DNA from: Neisseriaceae bacterium CLB008
GTDB lineage: Bacteria; Pseudomonadota; Gammaproteobacteria; Burkholderiales; Neisseriaceae
Length of the DNA: 64,000 nucleotides
Assembly (NCBI GenBank): GCA_041228285.1
Contig: CP166133.1
Coordinates: 248,001-312,000 of the forward strand
Direction: 5' to 3'
Shown here: positions 57,340 to 64,000 of the stretch, piece by piece
How positions within the stretch are numbered: the stretch's first letter is position 1
Layout of the letters: every line of letters begins with the position of its first letter
Notes under the pieces: generated by a model
Database searches by the model: none
Told to the model about the DNA's origin: nothing
Seen by the model: the letters and a program-made list of their open reading frames with translations, nothing else
Program-made: the position numbers and the translations under genes

Positions 57340-58230
57340 TCACAGCAAACACGGCTCATTGGCGCAAAAGGCCACTAAGTGATCAATGAGGGCGCGTACC
57401 CGTGCCGGCACATAGCGCTGCTGCGGCCAGACCACGTACACCTCACGCGGTTTGCCCGCCCATTCGGGCAAGATATGCACCAGGCTGCCTTCGTTGAGGT
57501 GGGCCTGGCTCAGATGAGGTTGCGTAAAGGCGATGCCCATGCCCGCCGCGGCCATGCTGATGGCCAAATTTAATTCATTGACGTGAAATCGAGCTTGGGG
57601 CTGAAAGTGCCGTTGTGCTTCGCTGTGCTGCTGATAGAGCGTCCACGTATGTAGAGGGAAGGCCGTGATCAAGGCCTGTTGGGGTAGGTTGTCGATGCTG
57701 ATCGGGCCTGCTTGCTCACAGTAGTGGGGAGACGCCACCAAAATAGCCGGTGCAATGCTGCCCAGACAGCGCATATTGAGGTCGGAGTCGGGCAGGGGGC
57801 CAAAACGAATGGCTAAGTCCGCGCCAGTGTCGATGAGGCTTTGGGTGTGGTTGTTGAGGCTGAGGTCGAGCTTAATGTCGGGATGGGCTTGCATGAAGCT
57901 GGCCCAGGCTGGCGCTAGGAGGCTGTTGGCAAGATTGACTGGCGCGAGTACGCGTAGTGGCCCGGCGATTTCGTGAAAGTTTTTATGCAGTTGGTCGGTG
58001 GTTTGCTGGAGGGCATTCAGCAGGGGTTGGCACTGTTCGTAATACTGCCAGCCTTCGGGTGTGGGCGTCATGTTGCGCGCCGTTCGGGTTAAAAGCTTGT
58101 GGCCTAGCTTTTGCTCCAGCTTTTGCAGGCGTCGCGTCAGGGTCGAGGCGGGTATGCCGTTGAGTTCGGCGGCGGCGTTGAGGCTGCCGCAGCTGACTAT
58201 TTGGGTGAAAAGGGCTAGGTCATCCAGCAT
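57340..58230 (-). CDS. LysR family transcriptional regulator
   Basis: A 296-residue regulator. The N-terminal helix-turn-helix is FTQIVSCGSLNAAAELNGIPASTLTRRLQKLEQK in outline (about 7-40), followed by the linker and a two-subdomain effector-binding region. It resembles the CrgA/DmlR-type subgroup. The divergent DUF2798 gene 108 bases away is the likely first target (inference). Confidence 0.9.
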   Translation of the reverse strand: MLDDLALFTQIVSCGSLNAAAELNGIPASTLTRRLQKLEQKLGHKLLTRTARNMTPTPEGWQYYEQCQPLLNALQQTTDQLHKNFHEIAGPLRVLAPVNLANSLLAPAWASFMQAHPDIKLDLSLNNHTQSLIDTGADLAIRFGPLPDSDLNMRCLGSIAPAILVASPHYCEQAGPISIDNLPQQALITAFPLHTWTLYQQHSEAQRHFQPQARFHVNELNLAISMAAAGMGIAFTQPHLSQAHLNEGSLVHILPEWAGKPREVYVVWPQQRYVPARVRALIDHLVAFCANEPCLL

Positions 58231-58338
58231 AATGATTCCATTTTTGGAATTTAAGAATTAATTAATCAATATATTATTAAAAATGGAAGGTGTCTATACT
58301 CAGCGTCATCTTAATGATTGATGAAAGGGAATAAAGCC

Positions 58339-58590
58339 ATGTCCGATTTATTTAAATATCGAATGATTTTTTCAGCCATGATGTCTTGCTTAATGGCAGG
58401 CCTGATGACGGGGTGGGTGACTTGGTTGAATTTGGGTTCAGCATTTACGCTTGAGCGTTGGGGTGGTGCGTTTGTGACGGCTTGGCCGGCAGGGTTTACG
58501 ATTGTGTTGTTAGGGGCGCCCACGGTTCAGCGCTTAGCCGCAGGTGCGTTTGAACGCGTGGTGGGCAAGCCGTTGGCCGCCAATAAATAA
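58339..58590 (+). CDS. DUF2798 small membrane protein
   Basis: An 83-residue protein with two hydrophobic helices (about 9-34 and 44-62), fitting the DUF2798 family of unknown function (FSAMMSCLMAGLMTGWVTWLN, FVTAWPAGFTIVLLGAPTVQRLA). ATG 58339 has AAAGGGA eight bases upstream. It is divergent from the LysR gene. Confidence 0.75.
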   Translation: MSDLFKYRMIFSAMMSCLMAGLMTGWVTWLNLGSAFTLERWGGAFVTAWPAGFTIVLLGAPTVQRLAAGAFERVVGKPLAANK

Positions 58591-58600
58591 AGTTTCTTCA

Positions 58601-58630
58601 GGCCGCCTGAGCGTCAGCGCTCAAGCGGCC
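58601..58630. other. Hairpin between convergent DUF2798 and rraA genes
   Basis: A 13-bp stem (58601-58613 with 58618-58630, one mismatch) with a 4-base loop. No T-run on either side, but its place between convergent genes suggests a 3' end structure for both. Confidence 0.55.
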
Positions 58631-58639
58631 AGATGATGG

Positions 58640-59125
58640 TTAAATCAGCGCAGTGGGTGCAGTGATCACGCCGTTGCGATCAACGTAGACATAGTGGCCT
58701 GGCGTGAAGGTGACGCCGCCAAACTGAATGGGCAGGTTAACCTGGCCTTCGTCTTTACGTACTGATTTAATCGGCACGGCGCCTAGGGCTGCGATGCCGA
58801 TGTCTAAGGTGGCTAAGGCATCCACGTCGCGGCAGGCGCCGTAGATTAACACCCCGGCCCAATGATTTTTAACCGCGCTGGCGCCAATCATGTCGCCAAT
58901 GAGGGCATTTCTCAGGCTGCCGCCGCCGTCGACAACCAAGACTTTGCCTTCGCCGTCGGTATTCAATAGCGATTTGACCTTGCTGTTGTCTTCAAAGCAT
59001 TTGACGGTAATGATTTGGCCGCTAAAAGCCGATCGGGCACCATAGTGGTGCCAGTGTAGGCCCGTCACCACGCTGACGCTGTCAGGATGGTCGTCGCATA
59101 GATCGCAGGTGATAAAGTCCGTCAT
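58640..59125 (-). CDS. rraA: RraA family protein (RNase E regulator / HMG aldolase fold)
   Basis: A 161-residue RraA-fold protein. It has VLVVDGGGSLRNALIGDMIGA and WAGVLIYGACRDVDALATLDIGI, with the conserved Gly-Asp and Arg-Asp (RDVD) that bind Mg in the aldolase relatives, so either the RNase E inhibitor or a 4-hydroxy-4-methyl-2-oxoglutarate aldolase is possible. Start ATG 59125 has AAGGAGAG upstream. Confidence 0.88.
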   Translation of the reverse strand: MTDFITCDLCDDHPDSVSVVTGLHWHHYGARSAFSGQIITVKCFEDNSKVKSLLNTDGEGKVLVVDGGGSLRNALIGDMIGASAVKNHWAGVLIYGACRDVDALATLDIGIAALGAVPIKSVRKDEGQVNLPIQFGGVTFTPGHYVYVDRNGVITAPTALI

Positions 59126-59215
59126 CAGTCTCTCCTTTAAGTCATGATGGCTGTTGTACATTGCTTATGGGATCAGTATAGACCGACTGTTTGCAGCTGT
59201 CATGGGCGTAAACGT

Positions 59216-59246
59216 AAAAAAGCCCGTACGTTGAGCGTACGAGCTT
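59216..59246 (-). terminator. Terminator of 6S RNA
   Basis: An 11-bp stem (59246-59236 with 59230-59220, one G-T wobble), loop CTCAA on the minus strand, then a T tract. Confidence 0.88.
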
Positions 59247-59250
59247 AGTG

Positions 59251-59437
59251 TGGGGTCCTCCGCATGTGCCGTCTTGGCCGATCCGCTTGAACCTTGCTGA
59301 CAAGGTTGACCGCTCCTGGATAGTTTTGGGGATACTTCTAAAAAGAAGCGTCACACGCCTACTATGCGCCTGGCAGTCGAAAAGCGAATTATTGGTTCAA
59401 AGGAATTGAGCCATCGCGAACACTGCAGAGGAAAAAC
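59251..59437 (-). ncRNA. ssrS: 6S RNA
   Basis: An RNA of about 185 bases on the minus strand that mimics an open promoter and traps sigma70 RNA polymerase. The ends pair: CCTCTGCA at the 5' side (59431-59424) with TGCGGAGG at the 3' side (59264-59257), followed inward by GTTCGCG-type bases and a long interrupted rod. It lies directly after zapA, the classical zapA-ssrS order, and ends in a terminator. Exact ends are estimated. Confidence 0.85.
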
Positions 59438-59451
59438 TTTGGGGTGGAAGG

Positions 59452-59751
59452 TTACTTGGGTGCAGAAGCAAGGGCTTCGTCACACAGGCGACTCATGTGG
59501 GTGATTTTGTGTTCCAAAGTGGCCACATCCAGTCCACCACTTATGGTTAATTTTAACAAATCATGGGCTAAGTTTAAAGCCGCAATGATGGCTATTTTGT
59601 CCGTTTCGACAATACGGCCTTGTTTCGTAATGGTATCTATTTTGTCATTCAACATGTCGACGGCCTGTAACAGCGTACGGCGTTCAGCCTCAGGCGTGGC
59701 GATGGTGAAGGTGCGACCCATGATGGTGATGTCTACCGGTGTTGGATTCAT
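59452..59751 (-). CDS. zapA: Cell division protein ZapA
   Basis: A 99-residue FtsZ-ring stabiliser. It has VDITIMGRTFTIATPEAERRTLLQAVDMLNDKI at the N-terminal domain (1-45) and a C-terminal coiled coil. Its start overlaps the upstream gene's stop by four bases. 6S RNA follows. Confidence 0.93.
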   Translation of the reverse strand: MNPTPVDITIMGRTFTIATPEAERRTLLQAVDMLNDKIDTITKQGRIVETDKIAIIAALNLAHDLLKLTISGGLDVATLEHKITHMSRLCDEALASAPK

Positions 59752-60050
59752 GCTTGTGGCTCCTCAGGGGATGAAGTGGGCAATCGATTCATGAGGGCAC
59801 GCACGTCTTCAGCGCTTTGGGCAATGGTGGCCAAAAGGGTTTGGTTGCGCGCTTTAAGCGCATGAATGCTTTGCTCAGCACTTTGCTGCAGGTCGTTTAG
59901 GGCTTGGTCGCTGTCGAGGGCAAGCTGTTGCTTTTCTGCCGTCAATTTTGATACCTGAGCGCTTAAGGCCTGGTTGGCTAAGGTCAATTCATTCATCTTG
60001 GCTGTCATTTTGACAATGCAAGATTCTAAGTAGTCTAGTTCACGTTCCAT
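59748..60050 (-). CDS. ZapB-like small coiled-coil protein (TIGR02449 type)
   Basis: A 100-residue, mostly helical coiled-coil protein (LDYLESCIVKMTAKMNELT onward to a Pro-rich tail), fitting the TIGR02449/ZapB-like group that partners ZapA. Heptad-like Leu and Ile spacing is visible through residues 5-75. ATG 60050 was chosen; a TTG start at 60104 would add 18 residues. Translationally coupled to zapA. Confidence 0.75.
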   Translation of the reverse strand: MERELDYLESCIVKMTAKMNELTLANQALSAQVSKLTAEKQQLALDSDQALNDLQQSAEQSIHALKARNQTLLATIAQSAEDVRALMNRLPTSSPEEPQA

Positions 60051-60206
60051 AATGTCAGGATAGCTTTTCGGATGGGTTTCGTCAATGTTTATCGACCCGC
60101 TCAAAGCCAGATGAGCCTTGTAAAATCTGGCTTTGGGGCGGATGTGGATGGACTCTTTAGGTCAGAGAGCCTGCTCATAAGATGGAGTGCGTTTTGGCCA
60201 AAACGT

Positions 60207-61187
60207 TCAATCTTCCTGCTTGGGGTCGCGCATCATCAGCTGTTCGGCCACGGCCTTTACCTTGATGTGGCCATCTAGCAATTGGCTGATGATGGCGGTG
60301 ATGGGCATGTCGATGTTTTTGCTCTGAGCCAAGCGTGCGACTTCCTTAGTGGTTTTCACGCCTTCCGCTACGTGGCCAAGCTCGGCCAAAATCGTCGGTA
60401 AGCTCTTGTCTTCGGCCAGCTTCAGACCAACGGTGCGGTTGCGCGACAGGTTGCCCGTACAGGTTAAAATCAGATCGCCCATGCCGGCTAAACCCATGAG
60501 TGTGGTATTTTGGGCACCGCTGGCGATGGCAAGGCGATTGATTTCGGCCAAGCCCCGCGTCATCAAGGCTGCGCGAGCATTGAGGCCGTAGTTAAGGCCG
60601 TCTGCGATGCCGGTGGCGATTGCCATGACGTTTTTAACCGCGCCACCGATGGCAGCGCCAATGATGTCGGTGTTGGCGTAAAGACGTAAGGTTTGGTTGT
60701 TGAGCTGCTGGGCGACGTCGGTAATCCATGCCTCATTTGGGGCGGCCAGGGTCACGGCGCAAGGTAGGCCTTGGGCCAGCTCTTGCGCAAAACTCGGGCC
60801 AGAAAGGGCGCCGTAGCAGGCATGCTCTGGGTAAACGTCGAGAATGACTTCATGTGGCAATAGGCCGGTGCCTTCTTCAAAGCCTTTACAGGCCGTGATG
60901 ATGGGCGTGTGGGTAAAGTCATGTGCCAATAGCGTCGGGCGTAGGCCCGCTACCGATGTGGCGATCAACACTAGGTCGGCTTCGGCGCAAGCGGCAGCCA
61001 AAGACGGGGCAATAGATAGCCCAGCGGGAAACGCAAAGCCGGCTAAATAGCGTTCATTGGTACGAGACTGTGCCATTTGGGCACAGTCTTCGGGATTGCG
61101 CGTCCATAAAGACACTTGGTGTTCGGCAGCAAAGTGGATGGCTAGGGCCGTACCCCACGCACCGGCGCCAATCACGGCAATATTCAT
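60207..61187 (-). CDS. gpsA: Glycerol-3-phosphate dehydrogenase (NAD(P)+)
   Basis: A 326-residue enzyme making sn-glycerol 3-phosphate for phospholipids. Cofactor loop IAVIGAGAWGTALA at 3-16, GALSGPSFAQELAQGLP near 135, catalytic Lys in GGAVKNVMAIATGIADG near 190 and GMGDLILTCTGNLSRN near 250. ATG 61187 gives the conserved start; ATG 61190 is directly before it. Ribosome site is poor. Confidence 0.96.
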   Translation of the reverse strand: MNIAVIGAGAWGTALAIHFAAEHQVSLWTRNPEDCAQMAQSRTNERYLAGFAFPAGLSIAPSLAAACAEADLVLIATSVAGLRPTLLAHDFTHTPIITACKGFEEGTGLLPHEVILDVYPEHACYGALSGPSFAQELAQGLPCAVTLAAPNEAWITDVAQQLNNQTLRLYANTDIIGAAIGGAVKNVMAIATGIADGLNYGLNARAALMTRGLAEINRLAIASGAQNTTLMGLAGMGDLILTCTGNLSRNRTVGLKLAEDKSLPTILAELGHVAEGVKTTKEVARLAQSKNIDMPITAIISQLLDGHIKVKAVAEQLMMRDPKQED

Positions 61188-61566
61188 CATGACAAGGTTC
61201 TTTATGCGGATATAAGAGGGTTTAAATTCTAACAAAAATAATCGCCGTTTAGCGAAATACTTGGCTTTACGCTGATTTTTATCGTAAATTCTGCGTGGGC
61301 TAGCGAAAATTTTAGTGGTATATCGTGCGTTTTAAAAGTATCATATGCGCTATTAGTGCGGCTTACTGTTGAAAAGACACGTAAAAACCGCACATTTTTA
61401 CTAGAAATGAAGCTGGCTTGATGGGTGTTACGCATTGATTAAGCTAGTGATTTGGTTAATATAGTTAATTTTTTGAAATAAATAGATAGGAAACTCTAAT
61501 TTTTTTCGGTACAATCTCACCGAATTAGAACTTTCCTCATTTTGAAAGGTGTAAAGGAATCTTATT
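61188..61566. other. Divergent promoter region, gpsA and acpP
   Basis: About 380 AT-rich bases, no gene. A TACAAT -10 for acpP is at 61510-61515 without a good -35. Nothing else recognised. The usual rpmF-plsX-fabHDG genes before acpP are not here. Confidence 0.4.
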
Positions 61567-61803
61567 ATGGAAAATATCGAACAGCGCGTAAAAAAAATCG
61601 TTGCCGAACAATTGGGCGTTAACGAAGCTGAAGTTAAAAATGAATCTTCTTTCCAAGATGATTTGGGCGCTGACTCTTTAGACACTGTTGAATTGGTTAT
61701 GGCTTTGGAAGAAGCATTTGAGTGCGAAATTCCTGATGAAGAAGCAGAAAAAATCACCACAGTACAACAAGCCATCGATTTCGTACAAGCAAATCTTAAG
61801 TAA
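61567..61803 (+). CDS. acpP: Acyl carrier protein
   Basis: A 78-residue ACP carrying acyl chains on a phosphopantetheine arm. The attachment Ser37 is in [17 protein letters not shown]. It is acidic and helical, as usual. The ribosome site AAAGGAATC is upstream. It is followed by fabF, with a terminator-like structure between. Confidence 0.98.
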   Translation: MENIEQRVKKIVAEQLGVNEAEVKNESSFQDDLGADSLDTVELVMALEEAFECEIPDEEAEKITTVQQAIDFVQANLK

Positions 61804-61823
61804 GTCTTGTCGATAGGTGCAAG

Positions 61824-61878
61824 CCTCTGTTTCGTTTGCTTAAGCTGATGGCTTAAGCCAGCTAAACAGAGGTTTTTT
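61824..61878 (+). terminator. Intercistronic terminator between acpP and fabF
   Basis: A 9-bp outer stem (61824-61832 with 61864-61872) followed by a T tract. Inside is a second hairpin GCTTAAGC-N5-GCTTAAGC. Partial termination here would give more acpP than fabF mRNA. Confidence 0.75.
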
Positions 61879-61896
61879 ACTTTTTTGGGATCAAGT

Positions 61897-63144
61897 ATGA
61901 GTAAAAGAAGAGTAGTCATTACTGGTTTAGGCCACGTGTCGCCAGTGGGTAACGATATTGCGACAGGCTGGGCAAATTTGCTGGCTGGTAAAAGTGGTAT
62001 CGATACCATTACCCGATTTGATGCATCTAATCTTGCCTGTCAGTTTGCCGGGGAAGTAAAAGATTTTGATGTGACTCAGTATATTTCGAGCAAAGACGCG
62101 CGCCGCATGGATGTGTTCATCCATTACGGGATTGCTGCCGCTTTGCAAGCGATTGATGATGCACAGCTGGATGATATTCCAGGCCTAGACAAAACCCGTG
62201 TGGGGGTCAATATTGGCTCCGGCATCGGTGGGTTACCCATGATTGAAGAGACTGGTCGTCAGGCAGAAGCCAGCGGCCCGCGTAAAATCAGCCCATTCTT
62301 TATTCCCGGTTCGATCGTGAACATGATTGCCGGTAACGTGTCGATTCTTAAAGGCTATCAAGGCCCAAGCTACGGCATTGTGTCTGCTTGCACCACCGGT
62401 ACCCACTGTATTGGTGACTCTGCGCGCATGATTCAATACGGTGACGCCGACATCATGGTGGCGGGCGGTGCTGAAGGCGCGGTGACCATGTTAGGCATTG
62501 GCGGCTTTGCGGCTTGTAAAGCCTTGTCTACCCGCAATGACGATCCTAAAACGGCTTCGCGTCCTTGGGATAAGGGCCGCGATGGCTTTGTGATGGGTGA
62601 GGGTGCCGGCGTTTTGGTGTTGGAAGAATACGAACACGCCAAAAAACGTGGCGCGACCATTTATGCTGAGCTGGTTGGCTTTGGCATGAGTTCTGATGCC
62701 CACCACATTACTGCACCAGTCGAAGACGGTTCTGGCGCCGCTTTGGGCATGAGCAATGCCTTGCGTGATGCTGGCTTAAACCCAGAAGACGTGGATTACG
62801 TGAATGCTCACGGTACGTCTACGCCTTTAGGTGACGTGGCTGAAACCACGGCCGTGAAGCGTACCTTTGGCGATCACGCTAAAAATTTGGTAGTGAATTC
62901 GACTAAATCAATGACGGGTCACCTTTTGGGTGGTGCTGGCGGCGTTGAGGCGGTGTTCTCAGCCTTGGCCGTGCATCACCAAATTTCACCCCCGACCATC
63001 AACATCTTTGATCAAGATATTGAAGGCGGCTGTGACCTAGACTATTGTAAAGAAGGTGCGCGCGAGATGACGATTCGTGCGGCGATTTCAAACTCGTTTG
63101 GGTTTGGCGGCACCAACGGTACTTTGGTGTTCAAGAAAATCTAA
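61897..63144 (+). CDS. fabF: 3-oxoacyl-[ACP] synthase II
   Basis: A 415-residue condensing enzyme elongating acyl-ACP and, in cold, palmitoleate to vaccenate. Catalytic Cys165 is in [15 protein letters not shown], with the His residues in [11 protein letters not shown] and [17 protein letters not shown] 61897 has GGGA six bases upstream. It is the second gene of acpP-fabF. Confidence 0.97.
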   Translation: MSKRRVVITGLGHVSPVGNDIATGWANLLAGKSGIDTITRFDASNLACQFAGEVKDFDVTQYISSKDARRMDVFIHYGIAAALQAIDDAQLDDIPGLDKTRVGVNIGSGIGGLPMIEETGRQAEASGPRKISPFFIPGSIVNMIAGNVSILKGYQGPSYGIVSACTTGTHCIGDSARMIQYGDADIMVAGGAEGAVTMLGIGGFAACKALSTRNDDPKTASRPWDKGRDGFVMGEGAGVLVLEEYEHAKKRGATIYAELVGFGMSSDAHHITAPVEDGSGAALGMSNALRDAGLNPEDVDYVNAHGTSTPLGDVAETTAVKRTFGDHAKNLVVNSTKSMTGHLLGGAGGVEAVFSALAVHHQISPPTINIFDQDIEGGCDLDYCKEGAREMTIRAAISNSFGFGGTNGTLVFKKI

Positions 63145-63161
63145 GCGACACGCGTTAGATT

Positions 63162-63197
63162 AAAAAGGCTGTCTGAATCCGTTCAGGCAGCCTTTTT
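63162..63197 (+). terminator. Terminator after fabF made of paired uptake-like sequences
   Basis: A 16-bp stem (63162-63177 with 63182-63197, one G-T wobble) and 4-base loop with T tract. The right arm read on the minus strand is AGGCTGCCTGAA (63193-63182), identical to the Simonsiella DNA uptake dialect as I recall it; the left arm AGGCTGTCTGAA differs by one base. Confidence 0.88.
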
Positions 63198-63218
63198 GTT
63201 AGAAAGAGTGATTAGTAC

Positions 63219-63668
63219 ATGAGAATATTATTACAAAGGGTGCGTCAGGCTGCGGTGACGGTCGACGCCGAAACCATAGGCGAAATTGGCGCTGGCGTTT
63301 TGCTGCTGGTGGGCGTGGGGCCAGACGACAACGAGGCTGATGTGGCTTATTTGGTGAAAAAAATCAGCAAGCTGCGGATTTTTGATGACGCCGCAGGCGT
63401 GATGAATCTGTCTCTATTGGATACCGGCCTAGAGGCGTTGGCCGTGAGCCAGTTCACCCTGTTTGCCCAAACCCATAAAGGCAATCGTCCCTCTTATGCC
63501 CATGCGGCTCCGCCAGACATTGGCCTGCATTGGTTTAATGTATTTGTGCATGAGCTGTCGCAGGCCTTGGGCAAGTCGGTGCCTACTGGTGAGTTTGGCG
63601 CCGACATGCAGGTGGCCTTGGTCAATGATGGGCCGGTCACGCTGTGGCTGGACAGCCAAGTTCGTTAA
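63219..63668 (+). CDS. dtd: D-aminoacyl-tRNA deacylase
   Basis: A 149-residue proofreading enzyme removing D-amino acids and glycine from mischarged tRNA. It has [16 protein letters not shown] at the start, the SQFTLFA motif (about 77-83) and, near the end, [12 protein letters not shown], the Gly-cis-Pro motif. Here an Asp lies before GPVT. No odd features. Confidence 0.95.
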   Translation: MRILLQRVRQAAVTVDAETIGEIGAGVLLLVGVGPDDNEADVAYLVKKISKLRIFDDAAGVMNLSLLDTGLEALAVSQFTLFAQTHKGNRPSYAHAAPPDIGLHWFNVFVHELSQALGKSVPTGEFGADMQVALVNDGPVTLWLDSQVR

Positions 63669-63673
63669 ACCGC

Positions 63674-64000
63674 TTACAGCAGCACGCTGCCCAGCAAAAA
63701 GCCAAACGCCACCGACAGCGTAATCGCCACCACGCCCGGAATTAAAAACGGGTGGTTAAATATATAGCGACCGATGCGGGTAGAGCCTGTGTCGTCGATT
63801 TGGACGGCGGCAATCAGCGTTGGGTAGGTGGGCAGAATGAACAGCGCCGACACGGCTGCAAAAGACGCCACCGCAGTAAGCGGGCTGACGCCCAGAAGCA
63901 GCGCCGCTGGCATGATGGCTTTGGCCGTGGCCGCCTGAGAATATAAAAGCGTGGAGGCAAAAAACAGCACCACGGCCAGCAGCCACGGCGCATCTTGCAA
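63674..64000 (-). CDS. Anaerobic C4-dicarboxylate transporter Dcu family, C-terminal part (cut by window edge)
   Basis: A 108-residue C-terminal fragment of an inner-membrane antiporter for fumarate, malate and succinate. VLFFASTLLYSQAATAKAIMPAAL and LFILPTYPTLIAAVQIDDTG with TRIGRYIFNHPFLIPG match the DcuA/DcuB C-terminus. Which of the two it is cannot be told. The remaining 5' part lies beyond position 64000. It converges on dtd with five bases between. Confidence 0.88.
   Translation of the reverse strand: MQDAPWLLAVVLFFASTLLYSQAATAKAIMPAALLLGVSPLTAVASFAAVSALFILPTYPTLIAAVQIDDTGSTRIGRYIFNHPFLIPGVVAITLSVAFGFLLGSVLL

Noticed and set aside
60597-60607. AGGCCGTCTGC in gpsA, and the same in the PIMT-like gene near 40769
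   Set aside because: In both cases it encodes Ala-Asp-Gly-Leu on the minus strand, so the codons explain it. The terminal AA of the uptake sequence is absent.
61428-62009. 193-codon minus-strand frame opposite acpP and the fabF start
   Set aside because: It is antisense to acpP, one of the most conserved genes, and its sequence is the low-complexity shadow expected from codon bias.

Overview
The window looks like ordinary chromosome from a Gram-negative betaproteobacterium, most likely of the Neisseriales/Neisseriaceae. The evidence is gene content and order. ispB is divergent from rplU-rpmA-obgE. A peroxiredoxin-glutaredoxin fusion sits beside a dihydrolipoamide dehydrogenase-like gene. A mannose-type EIIA-HPr-EI phosphorelay has no sugar permease. 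zipA is next to ligA, lolB-ispE-tRNA-prs-rplY are in a row, and zapA is followed by 6S RNA. Outer-membrane biogenesis (lolB), an autotransporter and TonB-like genes confirm a Gram-negative envelope. One Simonsiella-type DNA uptake sequence pair is present in the fabF terminator, but the dense uptake sequences of Neisseria itself are not seen. The genus is inferred only from this.

Layout. 0-3 kb: a truncated MFS transporter, a TauE/SafE permease divergent from an AraC regulator, a TonB-domain lipoprotein and tRNA-Arg(CCU). 3-10.7 kb: ispB divergent from rplU-rpmA, then obgE, cysS, rpmE, a GT-C-like membrane protein and ubiG. 10.7-17.6 kb: transporters (OPT peptide family, AGCS amino acid:Na+), a DUF2459 protein and a GDSL autotransporter. 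17.8-24.3 kb: carAB, a Fur-box-controlled siderophore-binding protein with no permease beside it, and an SDR. 24.3-29 kb (minus strand): a DsbA-like protein, ptsI-ptsH-EIIA(Man), hpt and psd. 29.0-29.8 kb: a gene-free island of repeats and nested hairpins. 29.8-39.3 kb: asd, pssA, ampD, zipA, ligA-galU and mmsA. 39.4-48.3 kb (mostly minus): ung, a rhodanese, a PIMT-like methyltransferase, LysE, msrB, gltS, lpd, prx-grx, plsC and mutM. 48.5-57.1 kb (plus): a TPR protein, lolB, ispE, tRNA-Gln, prs, rplY, uspA, tcdA-scpA and two hotdog thioesterases. 57.1-57.3 kb: a second copy of part of the repeat island, arranged as a palindrome. 57.3-64 kb: a LysR regulator, DUF2798, rraA, 6S RNA, zapA and a zapB-like gene, gpsA, acpP-fabF, dtd and a truncated Dcu transporter.

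Functionally the window is mostly housekeeping: translation, cell division, pyrimidine and PRPP supply, phosphatidylethanolamine synthesis (pssA, psd, plsC, gpsA), fatty-acid synthesis, DNA repair (ung, mutM, ligA) and oxidative defence (prx-grx, msrB). No CRISPR array, prophage, transposase or defence island was seen. The features most worth checking are regulatory or structural: the repeat island and its copy, a consensus promoter inside ispE, a perfect Fur box over the -10 of the orphan binding protein, an OxyR-like dyad upstream of prx-grx, and leader hairpins of obgE, rpmE and gltS.
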